DNA of 45,976 bases, taken from Stenotrophomonas chelatiphaga. Lineage in GTDB: Bacteria > Pseudomonadota > Gammaproteobacteria > Xanthomonadales > Xanthomonadaceae. Below the pieces are notes generated by a model. It was not told the origin of the DNA and ran no database searches. It was given only the letters and a program-made list of their open reading frames with translations. The stretch's first letter is position 1. Each line of letters begins with the position of its first letter. Made by a program: the position numbers and the translations under genes. Positions 30,286 through 40,605 of this stretch are shown in pieces. The stretch lies in NCBI RefSeq assembly GCF_001431535.1, contig NZ_LDJK01000059.1, positions 1 through 45,976 on the forward strand, in the 5' to 3' direction.

Positions 30286-31917
30286 TCATGCGCCCAGACT
30301 GCGCGCGGTGTTGATGATGTTGATGCCGTTGAAACGGGTGGTGGACGAACCGTGGGATACCGCTGAAACCTGCGAGGGCTGGCCCTTGCCGTCGAAGAAC
30401 GAGCCGCCAAGGCGGAAATCGCGTTCATCGCAGATCGCCGAACAGGCGTTCCAGAACTCCGGCGTGCGGATCTGGTACGCCGCGTCCTCGACCAGGCCGG
30501 TGATGCGTCCGTCCTTGATCTGGTAGCAGAGCTGGGCGCCGAACTGCGCGTTGTAGCGCTGCTGGTCGATGGAATACGAGCCGCGGCCGTGGAAGTACAG
30601 GCCGTTCTCCACGTCCTTGACCATCTCCGCCACGCTCAGGGGCGCCTTGCCCGGCGCCAGCGAAACATTGGCCATGCGCTGGAACTGCACGCTGGACCAG
30701 GAATCGGCATAGCTGCAGCCATGTGATGCGTCGCGGCCGAGGATATGCGCTTCATCGCGGGTGGCCTGGTAGTCGACCAGGATGCCGTCGCGGACCAGGT
30801 CCCAGCGCTGGGTCTTGACCCCTTCATCGTCGTAGCCCACCGCGCCAAGGCTGCCCGGCTGGGTCTTGTCGGCAACGAAGTTGACGATGTCGCTGCCCCA
30901 GCGGAATCCGGCATCGCGCTTGTCCAGCGTGGCGAAGCTGGTGCCGGCGTAGTTCGCCTCGTAGCCCAGCACGCGGTCCAGTTCCAGCGGGTGGCCGACG
31001 TTCTCGTGGATGGTCAGGAACAGGTTGGAGGGGTCCAGCACCACATCGTATCTGCCGGGCTTGACCGAAGGCGCCGTGAGCTTTTCACGGGCTTGGCGCG
31101 CGGCGGCCAGCGCGTCTTCGCGCGGGTCATAGGAGTGGCCGTAGCCGACCACCCCGCCCGGCAGTTCGAAGCGCCCGCTGCGCTCACCGTCGAGGAACTC
31201 GTAGCCCATGCCCATCGGCGCGGACAGGCCGTTGCGGGTGCGGAACCTGCCGCTGGCCTTGTCCACCGCGGTGGCAGTGAAGGGCAGCCAGATGCGGTGC
31301 ACGTCCTGGTCGATCCACGAACCGTCGCTGGAGGCGAAGTATTTCTGTTCGTTGACCAGGAACAGGGTGGAATTGAAGTAGTCCGCGCCGGCACCGAGCG
31401 CGGCGGCGTTGATGTCCAGCAGCAGGCCCACTTTGTCCTGCACCGGCACCGCCATCGCGTTCTTCTTCAGCGGCGTGTGCCAGCTGACCTCGCCGACCCC
31501 GGGCGTGGCGGCAAGCTGCACGCGGCGGGTCTGCACCTTCGCGTTGGCACGGGCGATGGCCACTGCCTGCGCCACCGCCTGCACGACCTGTTCGGGCGTG
31601 CGCTGGTGGGTGGCGGCGAAACCCCACGCGCCGTCGACGATCACCCGCACGCCGACGCCGGCCGATTCGCTGTTGGTGACGTTCTCCACGTTGCGTTCGC
31701 GGGTGATGATGCTCTGGCTCAGGTAGCGGCCGATGCGCACGTCGCAGTAGCTGGCACCGGCGCCGCGGGCGGCCTGCAGCGCGGCATCGGCCAGGCGCTT
31801 GCCGAGCGCCGGGTCACCGGGTTCGAGCAGCTGCTCGGCGGCGATCAATCGCCCATGCGGCAGCATCAGGCCGGCCAGGCCCGCGCCGGTGAAGGCCAGG
31901 AAATCACGACGTCGCAC
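30286..31917 (-). CDS. TldD-like metalloprotease with Tat signal (copy 2)
   Basis: 543 aa, first gene of the operon. The GTG at 31917 gives MRRRDFLAFTGAGLAGLMLP, which aligns residue for residue with the start of the neighbouring copy (MQRRDFLAL), and GGGG lies about 8 nt upstream; the frame is open further upstream but that part has no support. It carries a twin-arginine signal, then a TldD-type protease with the zinc motif HENVGH (304-309) and the same conserved C-terminal region (RTPEFWNACSA, RLGGSFFDGKGQP). Both copies keep the catalytic motif, so this is a tandem duplication with two apparently active proteins rather than a decayed copy. It diverges from the DUF938 gene across 124 bp. 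Confidence 0.93.
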   Translation of the reverse strand: MRRRDFLAFTGAGLAGLMLPHGRLIAAEQLLEPGDPALGKRLADAALQAARGAGASYCDVRIGRYLSQSIITRERNVENVTNSESAGVGVRVIVDGAWGFAATHQRTPEQVVQAVAQAVAIARANAKVQTRRVQLAATPGVGEVSWHTPLKKNAMAVPVQDKVGLLLDINAAALGAGADYFNSTLFLVNEQKYFASSDGSWIDQDVHRIWLPFTATAVDKASGRFRTRNGLSAPMGMGYEFLDGERSGRFELPGGVVGYGHSYDPREDALAAARQAREKLTAPSVKPGRYDVVLDPSNLFLTIHENVGHPLELDRVLGYEANYAGTSFATLDKRDAGFRWGSDIVNFVADKTQPGSLGAVGYDDEGVKTQRWDLVRDGILVDYQATRDEAHILGRDASHGCSYADSWSSVQFQRMANVSLAPGKAPLSVAEMVKDVENGLYFHGRGSYSIDQQRYNAQFGAQLCYQIKDGRITGLVEDAAYQIRTPEFWNACSAICDERDFRLGGSFFDGKGQPSQVSAVSHGSSTTRFNGINIINTARSLGA

Positions 31918-32041
31918 TGCCACCACCCCACGTGCACTCAGTTGACACCCGACTTTCGCCAGCGCCATGCAATGGCACAAGTGACTGCAGTCATGGTCGT
32001 GTCACAGGCACAATGGCGTTCTGCCACTTTCGTCACGAACC
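31918..32041. promoter_or_regulatory. Divergent promoter region of the TldD operon and the DUF938 gene
   Basis: This 124-bp gap contains two perfect short palindromes, GCCAT-GCA-ATGGC (31964-31976) and TGACTGCAGTCA (31982-31993), and a consensus -35 hexamer TTGACA on the plus strand (31942-31947) without an equally good -10. The palindromes lie between the two divergent starts and could bind a regulator. The assignment rests on position and symmetry only. Confidence 0.35.
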
Positions 32042-32659
32042 ATGACCGAAAAGCCTTATTCCCTTGCCTGCGAGCGCAACCGCGATCCCATCGCCGCCGC
32101 GCTGGACCCGTTCATGGCCGATCGCCGCCGCGTGCTGGAGATCGGCAGCGGCACCGGCCAGCATGCGGTGTACTTCGCCCAGCGCTGGCCGTGGCTGCAG
32201 TGGCAGCCCAGCGACCACCCGGACCACCTGGCCGGGATCCGCGCGTGGCGCGACGATGCCGGGCTGGCCAACCTGCAGCCACCGTTCGCGCTGCAGGCCG
32301 AGCTGCCGCCGGCGCCGGGGCTGGTCGTGCCGGCCGCTACCGCGCGCTTCGATGCGGTGTTCAGTGCCAATACCCTGCACATCATGGGCTGGCAGCACGT
32401 ACAGGCGCTGTTCGCCGGCCTGCCTGCGCTGCTGGAAGGCGGCGCTTTGCTGGCGGTGTACGGTCCCTTCAATTACGGGGGCGAGTACACCAGTGACAGC
32501 AACGCCCAGTTCGATGGCTGGCTGAAGGCCCGCGACCCACGCAGCGGCATCCGCGATGCTGAAGCGGTGCAGGCGCTGGCGGTGGCGCAGGGTTTCATCG
32601 CAGTGGACGATCTGCCGATGCCGTCCAACAACCGCCTGCTGGTGTGGCGATTGGGGTGA
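32042..32659 (+). CDS. DUF938 SAM-dependent methyltransferase
   Basis: 205 aa. The class I methyltransferase glycine motif VLEIGSGTGQ is at 31-40, followed by HAVYFAQRWPWLQWQPSDHP and the post-motif FDAVFSANTLHIMGW and LAVYGPFNYGGEYTSDSNAQFD, which together define the DUF938 family. The first residues (KPYSLACERNRDPI) are also typical. The protein is cytoplasmic and uses S-adenosylmethionine; its acceptor is not known. It is transcribed away from the TldD operon and is followed 30 nt later by a perfect hairpin. It is a single-gene unit here. Confidence 0.9.
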   Translation: MTEKPYSLACERNRDPIAAALDPFMADRRRVLEIGSGTGQHAVYFAQRWPWLQWQPSDHPDHLAGIRAWRDDAGLANLQPPFALQAELPPAPGLVVPAATARFDAVFSANTLHIMGWQHVQALFAGLPALLEGGALLAVYGPFNYGGEYTSDSNAQFDGWLKARDPRSGIRDAEAVQALAVAQGFIAVDDLPMPSNNRLLVWRLG

Positions 32660-32689
32660 TCAGGCGTCGGCGGGCTGGGCGTCTTGAGC

Positions 32690-32717
32690 TGGGCCATCGG
32701 ATGTAACCGATGGCCCA
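32690..32717. terminator. Perfect inverted repeat after the methyltransferase gene
   Basis: TGGGCCATCGG and CCGATGGCCCA form a perfect 11-bp stem with a 6-base loop, 30 nt downstream of the DUF938 stop. The following plus-strand sequence (CAAAAGTCC) lacks a U-run, so it is a hairpin terminator candidate rather than a textbook intrinsic terminator. It may also serve the convergent oxidoreductase gene. Confidence 0.55.
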
Positions 32718-32778
32718 CAAAAGTCCAATAGTAATCAAACGGTTACAGTGGGATGAGGTGACTGTTCGATTGCTTTGT

Positions 32779-32801
32779 TGACGGCCAGCGGCCGTCACTA
32801 C
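32779..32801 (-). repeat. GTAG-type REP element (SMAG-like)
   Basis: On the minus strand this 23-bp element is identical to the one at 19208-19230, beginning GTAGTGACGGCC and ending TGGCCGTCA. Degenerate partial copies (CAGCGGCCGTCA and GGCGGCCGTCAG) follow between 32804 and the stop codon of the oxidoreductase gene. It lies just after that gene's 3' end, a usual site for REP elements. Confidence 0.75.
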
Positions 32802-32832
32802 CATCAGCGGCCGTCATTCCCCTTGGCGGCCG

Positions 32833-35800
32833 TCAGGCGACCTGGACGATGTGCAGCGCGCGCGGGTTGCGCCACTGCGCCAGCAAGGTCGCCTCGCGCG
32901 CCTTGGCTTTTTCCAGGTGCGCTTCCTTGACGTGGCCGTAGCCGCGGATGTGCTCGGGAATGCTGGCGATCTCCACCGCCAGCGCGAGCCGGTGGTCATC
33001 CAGGCCGTCCAGCAGCAGCTGCACGGTGGCTTCGTAATCGGTGATCAGCTGGCGTTCGCCGACGCGCTCGGCGGTGCGGCCGAACGGGTCCAGGCGGCCG
33101 CCGCGCAGGAACTTCAGCTTCGCCAGCACGCCGAAGGCCTTCAGCATCCACGGGCCGTATTCCTTCTTGATCAGGCGGCCCTGCGCATCCTTCTTCGCGA
33201 ACAACGGCGGGGCCAGATGGAAGCGCAGCTGGTACTCGCCTTCGAACTGCTGCTGCAGGCGGCGCTGGAAGTCGCCGCTGGTATACAGCCGCGCCACTTC
33301 GTACTCGTCCTTGTAGGCCATCAGCTTGAACAGGTAACGGGCCACGGTCTCGGTCAGCGCGGTGGAGCCGCCGAGCGTGTCCTGTTCGCCCCGGCGCACG
33401 CGATCGACCAGGCTGCGGTAGCGGTCTGCATAGGCCTGGTCCTGGTAGTCCACCAGGAACGCGGCGCGGCGCGTGATCATCTCGTCCAGCGAGCGCGACA
33501 GCCGGGCATCGTCCAGCGGCAGGAACGCCACGTCATCGCCGGCGTTCCCGGGCAGGCCACGCAGTTCGCGTTCGTCACTGCTGTTGCGCGGTGCGGCGGT
33601 GGCGCCCCATTCGGTGCTTTCCCATTCGCCCGGCGGCAACGCGTGCAGCGGACCCGGCGTGGTTTCAGCCGAGGTATGGCCGTTGCGGACCAGGCCGGCG
33701 GCCTGCTGCACGGCCTGCGGATCGACCGCGGCCAGGCGGCCCCAGGCGAAGGCCTGCTGGTTCATCGCCACGGCCGCGCCGTTGAGTTCAATGGCGCGCA
33801 TCAGCGCATCGAAGGACAGCGGCACCAGGCCCTGCTGCCACGCGTAGCCCAGGATGAACAGGTTGGAGGCGATCGCATCGCCCAGCAGCGCGGTCGCCAG
33901 CTGGGTGGCGTCCAGCAGCAGCGGCGATTCGCCGCCCAGCGCCACGCGGATGCCGGCCACGATGTCGGCGGCGGGGAACTGCATGTCCGGTCGGGTGGTG
34001 AAGCTGCCCGGCATTGCTTCATAGGTGTTGAGCACCACCTGGGTGCGACCGGCGCGCACCTTGGACAACGCCCAGTAATCGTTGACCACCACCATGTCGC
34101 AGCCCAGCACCAGGTCGGCTTCACCGGCGGCGATGCGCACGGCATGGATGTCGGCCGGGGTGCGGGCGATGCGGATGTGGGTGGTGACCGCGCCGCCCTT
34201 CTGCGCCAGGCCGGTCTGGTCCAGCACCGAGGAGCCCTTGCCCTCCAGGTGCCCGGCCATGCCCAGCAGCGCGCCGATGGTCACCACGCCGGTGCCACCG
34301 ACGCCGGTGATCAGGATGTTCCAGGGCTGCTCCAGCGCGGTCCGCACCGGCGGCGCCGGCAGGTTGTCCAGCAGGGTGGAGGCATCGCGCTTGCTGCCCT
34401 TGCGCGGCTTGCCGCCGTGCACGGTGACAAAGCTGGGGCAGAAGCCGGTCGTGCAGGAATAATCCTTGTTGCAGTTGGACTGGTCGATATCGCGCTTGCG
34501 CCCGAACTCGGTCTCCTTCGGCAGCACCGACACGCAGAAACTCTTCTTGCCACAGTCGCCGCAGCCTTCGCATACCAGCGAGTTGATGACCACCCGCTTG
34601 GCTGGGTCTTCCAGCTTGCCGCGCTTGCGCCGGCGGCGTTTTTCAGTCGCGCAGGTCTGTTCGTAGATGAGGATGGAAACACCCTTCACCTCGCGCAGCC
34701 GCTTCTGTACGGCATCCAGCGCGCTGCGGTCATGGAAGGCCACGCCGTCCGGGAACTGGTCGCGCTGGCGCGTCCACTTCTCGATGTTGTCCGACAGCAC
34801 CACGATGGTCTGGATGCCTTCGGCGCGCATCTGCCGGGCGATGTCCGGCACGCTCAGCGGGCCGTCCACCGGCTGGCCACCGGTCATCGCCACCGCGTCG
34901 TTGTAGAGGATCTTGTAGGTGATGTTGACCCCGGCGGCGACCGACTGGCGGATCGCCAGCGAGCCACTGTGGAAATAGGTGCCATCGCCCAGGTTCTGGA
35001 ACACGTGCGGCGTATCGGTGAAGGCGGCCTGGCCGGCCCAGGTCACCCCTTCGCCGCCCATGTGGGTGAAGGTATCGGTGCTGCGGTCCATCCAGGTCAC
35101 CATGTAATGGCAACCGATGCCGCCCAGCGCGCGCGAGCCTTCCGGCACGGTGGTGGAGGTGTTGTGCGGGCAGCCGGAGCAGTAGTGCGGTACGCGCGGG
35201 AAGTTGGCGCGCGGCAGGGCCAGCTCGGCTTCCTTCTCCTGCATCCACTGCAGGCGCTGTTCGATGGACTCGTTGTTGAAGAACTTCTGGATGCGCCGGC
35301 CGATCACCCCGGCGATGGTGGCCGGGGTCAGCTCGCCGGTGGACGGCAGGATCCACTCGCCTTCCTCGTCGTACTTGCCGACGATGGACGGCCGCGGACC
35401 CCAGCTGGCCGGCCAGTTGAAGAACTGTTCCTTCATCTGGCGCTCGATGAAGGCCCGCTTCTCCTCCACCACGATGATGTCTTCCAGCCCCTGCGCGAAG
35501 CGTGCGATGCCCTGCGGTTCCAGCGGCCAGGTCATGCCGACCTTGTACACGCGGATGCCGATGTCGGCGCAGGCCGTCTCGTCCAGGCCCAGGTATTCCA
35601 GCGCCTGCAGCACGTCCAGGTAGCTCTTGCCGGTGGTGACGATGCCCAGCCGCGCGCGCGGTGAATCCAGCACGGTGCGGTCGATGCCATTGGCACGCGC
35701 GAACGCTTGGGCGGCCGTGACCGCGTAGCGGTGCAGGCGCATTTCCTGGTCCAGCGGCGGGTCCGGCCAGCGGATGTTGAGGCCACCGGCCGGCATCTCG

Positions 35801-36522
35801 AAGTCGTCGGGCAGCACGATGCGCCGTGCCAGCGGGTCCACGTCCACCGATGCGGACGATTCCACCGTCTCGGCAATGGTCTTGAAGCCGATCCAGCGCC
35901 CGGTGTACCGGCTCATCGCCCAGCCCAGCACGCCCATGTCCAGGATGTCCTGCACACCGGCCGGATTCAGCACCGGCATCATCGCGCTGACGAACTCGTC
36001 CTCGCTGCCATGCGGCAGGGTGGAACTGCGGCAGGCATGGTCATCGGCCGCCAGCGCCAGCACGCCGCCGAGCCGCGACGTGCCGGCCGCATTGGCGTGC
36101 TTGAAGACATCGCCGCAGCGGTCCACGCCCGGCCCCTTGCCGTACCACATGCCGAACACGCCCTGCACGTTGGCACCCGGGAACAGGTTGGTCTGCTGCG
36201 TTCCCCACACCATGGTCGCGCCCAGATCCTCGTTCAGGCCGGGGGTGAACTTCACCCTGGCGGCCTCCAGGTGCTGGCGCGCGCGCCACAGCTCCAGGTC
36301 GAAACCGCCCAGCGGGCTGCCGCGGTAGCCACTGATGAAGCCGGCACTGTCGATGCCGGCGGCGGCATCGCGCAACCGCTGCATCAGCGGCAGGCGGACC
36401 AGCGCCTGCACGCCGCTCAGGTAGATCCGCCCGGTTTCGCGCGCGTACTTGTGGTCGAGCGTGTAATCGCGGTCGAGCTGGTCGGCGGAATCGGGAGACG
36501 TAAGCTGGGCGGTACTGGTCAT
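32833..36522 (-). CDS. Indolepyruvate ferredoxin oxidoreductase-family protein (single chain)
   Basis: 1229 aa. It fuses the alpha-type and gamma-type parts of 2-oxoacid:ferredoxin oxidoreductases with a DUF6537 C-terminal region. The N-terminal part (SGYRGSPLGGFDLELW) and the thiamine diphosphate region (GDGTYFHSG, then YNDAVAMTGGQP) are clear. An iron-sulfur segment near 650-695 has many cysteines (CEGCGDCGKKSFC and NCNKDYSCTTGFC). The gamma-type domain reads ILITGVGGTGVVTIGALL and LDQTGLAQKGGAVTTHI. The family oxidatively decarboxylates aryl pyruvates to acyl-CoA in amino-acid catabolism. No ferredoxin or partner gene is adjacent, so it is probably a stand-alone enzyme. The ATG at 36522 has only a weak ribosome binding site. 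Confidence 0.93.
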   Translation of the reverse strand: MTSTAQLTSPDSADQLDRDYTLDHKYARETGRIYLSGVQALVRLPLMQRLRDAAAGIDSAGFISGYRGSPLGGFDLELWRARQHLEAARVKFTPGLNEDLGATMVWGTQQTNLFPGANVQGVFGMWYGKGPGVDRCGDVFKHANAAGTSRLGGVLALAADDHACRSSTLPHGSEDEFVSAMMPVLNPAGVQDILDMGVLGWAMSRYTGRWIGFKTIAETVESSASVDVDPLARRIVLPDDFEMPAGGLNIRWPDPPLDQEMRLHRYAVTAAQAFARANGIDRTVLDSPRARLGIVTTGKSYLDVLQALEYLGLDETACADIGIRVYKVGMTWPLEPQGIARFAQGLEDIIVVEEKRAFIERQMKEQFFNWPASWGPRPSIVGKYDEEGEWILPSTGELTPATIAGVIGRRIQKFFNNESIEQRLQWMQEKEAELALPRANFPRVPHYCSGCPHNTSTTVPEGSRALGGIGCHYMVTWMDRSTDTFTHMGGEGVTWAGQAAFTDTPHVFQNLGDGTYFHSGSLAIRQSVAAGVNITYKILYNDAVAMTGGQPVDGPLSVPDIARQMRAEGIQTIVVLSDNIEKWTRQRDQFPDGVAFHDRSALDAVQKRLREVKGVSILIYEQTCATEKRRRRKRGKLEDPAKRVVINSLVCEGCGDCGKKSFCVSVLPKETEFGRKRDIDQSNCNKDYSCTTGFCPSFVTVHGGKPRKGSKRDASTLLDNLPAPPVRTALEQPWNILITGVGGTGVVTIGALLGMAGHLEGKGSSVLDQTGLAQKGGAVTTHIRIARTPADIHAVRIAAGEADLVLGCDMVVVNDYWALSKVRAGRTQVVLNTYEAMPGSFTTRPDMQFPAADIVAGIRVALGGESPLLLDATQLATALLGDAIASNLFILGYAWQQGLVPLSFDALMRAIELNGAAVAMNQQAFAWGRLAAVDPQAVQQAAGLVRNGHTSAETTPGPLHALPPGEWESTEWGATAAPRNSSDERELRGLPGNAGDDVAFLPLDDARLSRSLDEMITRRAAFLVDYQDQAYADRYRSLVDRVRRGEQDTLGGSTALTETVARYLFKLMAYKDEYEVARLYTSGDFQRRLQQQFEGEYQLRFHLAPPLFAKKDAQGRLIKKEYGPWMLKAFGVLAKLKFLRGGRLDPFGRTAERVGERQLITDYEATVQLLLDGLDDHRLALAVEIASIPEHIRGYGHVKEAHLEKAKAREATLLAQWRNPRALHIVQVA

Positions 36523-36685
36523 GGCTGGCCTGGTTCGGATCGGCTGGCGCCGGCTGCGCGTGCGCAGGACCGGAGGGCGCGGATTGTAACAGTGGCCCCG
36601 TCGTGGGCCGGTACTCGCTTCTGATGCCGCACTGCGGTTAGGATCAGGAAGTGGGAGGTTGTTGTTTCAACCTGGGGAAAACGAG

Positions 36686-37321
36686 ATGTCACTTGTAAGA
36701 CAGTTCCTTGCCAGCCTGGTGCTGGTATCGGGGACAGCCGCTGCATGGGCTGCCCCCCTCCTGCCTGCGCCGCAGGAGTTCTATTTCGATCCTGATCCTG
36801 CTGCCGTTCCGGTGGTGGTGGTGCAGGCCGAAGGCGATGACCTGGTCAGCCAGCTGCTTCGCCAGCGCGAGCGCGGGCGCAAGTCGCTCGAGGCGACCGT
36901 GCAGTTGGCCGGGGTGGCCATCGCGCAGGGCCGCACCGAACTTGGCCAGCAGCTCTACACCGAAGCCCTGCAGGCCACCGCGGCCAATTCGCCGTCGGGC
37001 CGGATGGTGCGCTGGAGCCACGGCTGGGACCTGTTCCGCCAGGGCCAGCCTGAGGCGGCGCTGGAGCAGTGGCATGCCGCGGCCAGCGCATTGCGCGGCA
37101 ATCCGTCGTGGATCCCGCCGACCTACGCACTGGCCCTGTGGGAGCTCGGGCAGAAGGAGGAAGCGGTGAAGTGGTATGCCGCCGCCGTGCGCACCGAACC
37201 CGGCCAGTGGAGCACGTCGACGAACTACCCGAGCCTGTTGCCGGCATGGCGGGACAGCGAGCGCGCCACCCTGGCGCAGGTCCAGCAGGCGTGGGCCGCG
37301 CAGCCGCCGAAGTGGCCCTGA
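36686..37321 (+). CDS. Secreted TPR-like protein of unknown function
   Basis: 211 aa from the ATG at 36686, which has GGGGAAAACGAG directly upstream; an earlier in-frame start would put polar residues before the signal peptide. The signal peptide (SLVRQFLASLVLVSGTAAAWA) suggests periplasmic export. The mature protein has helical repeats of TPR character (LYTEALQAT, WSHGWDLFRQGQPEAALEQWHAA, YALALWELGQKEEAVKWYAAAV). Such proteins often act as scaffolds, but I do not recognise a specific family. It diverges from the large oxidoreductase gene and precedes the AEC transporter by 70 nt. Confidence 0.85.
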   Translation: MSLVRQFLASLVLVSGTAAAWAAPLLPAPQEFYFDPDPAAVPVVVVQAEGDDLVSQLLRQRERGRKSLEATVQLAGVAIAQGRTELGQQLYTEALQATAANSPSGRMVRWSHGWDLFRQGQPEAALEQWHAAASALRGNPSWIPPTYALALWELGQKEEAVKWYAAAVRTEPGQWSTSTNYPSLLPAWRDSERATLAQVQQAWAAQPPKWP

Positions 37322-37391
37322 CCGGGCGGGCCGCAGCGCAGGGTGCGGCCGGCCGGCAACGGCCCTGCGACGGCGGTTGATGGCCTAGACG

Positions 37392-38306
37392 ATGGCCTTC
37401 GATGCCTTCGCGCTGATCCTGGCCATGCTCGGCGTGGGCATGCTGTTCGCGCGGCTGCGGGTGCTGCCGGACAACAGCGCGCAGGTCCTCAACGGCGTCG
37501 TGCTGTATGTGTGCCTGCCGGCTGCGGTGCTGACCTACGTCCCGCAGTTGCAGCTGAAGCCCAGCCTTGCCGGGTTGATGGTGACGCCGTGGCTGTTGAT
37601 GCTGGCGACCTGGGCGCTGGTGTCGCTGGCCACGCGGGTGTTCGGCTTCGCCCGGGACGTGCACGCCGTGCTGCTGATCTGCGTGGCCCTGGCCAACTCC
37701 AGCTTCATCGGCTATCCGATGGTGCGCGCGCTGCTGGGGGATGCCGCACTGCCCTACGCGGTGGTGTACGACCAGTTCGGCACCTTCCTGCTGCTGTCCA
37801 CCTTCGGGCTGGTGGTGCTGGCCCGTTACAGCGGCGACACGCCGCCCGGCGTGCTGCAGGTACTGGCCCGCATCGTCCGGTTTCCGCCGCTGTGGGCGTT
37901 GCTGTTCGCGCTGCTGCTGATGCCGGCCAGCCCGCCGGCGTGGATCGGCGATGGGCTGCGCCAGCTGGCCGATGCGATGCTGCCGCTGGTGATGCTGGCG
38001 GTAGGTCTTTCCATACAGCTGCGGCTGTCACGCGCCGAACTGCTGCCGCTGGGGCTCGGGCTGGGCCTGAAGCTGCTGGTGATGCCCGCCCTGGCGCTGC
38101 CGCTGTCCTGGTTGCTGGGCCTGCAGGGGGTGATGCTGCAGGTGAATGTGCTGGAGTCGGCGATGCCGACGATGATCACCGCTGCCGCGCTGGCCATCGC
38201 CCATCGGCTGGCACCGCGCCTGGCCGCGGCCCTGGTGGGCTACGGCATCCTGCTGTCGCTGGCCACGCTGCCGGCCTGGGTGTGGCTGCTGCGCCACATG
38301 GCCTGA
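37392..38306 (+). CDS. AEC-family transporter
   Basis: 304 aa, with about ten hydrophobic segments arranged in two halves, as in the auxin efflux carrier family. Recognisable pieces include the first-half NGVVLYVCLPAAVLTYV and ALANSSFIGYPMVRALLG and the second-half MLPLVMLAVGLSIQL and LESAMPTMITAAALA. Bacterial members move dicarboxylates such as malate or malonate, but the substrate cannot be read from the sequence. The ATG at 37392 follows the TPR-like gene by 70 nt; the two may be co-transcribed. It converges on the Ycf46-like gene with 21 nt between stops. Confidence 0.92.
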   Translation: MAFDAFALILAMLGVGMLFARLRVLPDNSAQVLNGVVLYVCLPAAVLTYVPQLQLKPSLAGLMVTPWLLMLATWALVSLATRVFGFARDVHAVLLICVALANSSFIGYPMVRALLGDAALPYAVVYDQFGTFLLLSTFGLVVLARYSGDTPPGVLQVLARIVRFPPLWALLFALLLMPASPPAWIGDGLRQLADAMLPLVMLAVGLSIQLRLSRAELLPLGLGLGLKLLVMPALALPLSWLLGLQGVMLQVNVLESAMPTMITAAALAIAHRLAPRLAAALVGYGILLSLATLPAWVWLLRHMA

Positions 38307-40571
<2,265 letters not shown>

Positions 40572-40605
40572 GCCGCTTGTACCCCTCATCCAATGGAAGA
40601 CTCCG

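Noticed and set aside
27430..30366. A plus-strand open frame of about 978 codons opposite the TldE/TldD genes
   Set aside because: Antisense shadow of conserved genes; codon pattern follows the minus-strand genes and no start signal is visible.
28618..31917. Possible frameshifted single TldD gene instead of two genes
   Set aside because: Each frame is complete, each has its own Tat signal, HExxxH motif and stop, so they are two intact paralogs.
32851..35664. A plus-strand open frame of about 937 codons opposite the oxidoreductase
   Set aside because: Antisense shadow; the minus-strand gene has clear cofactor motifs while this frame has none.
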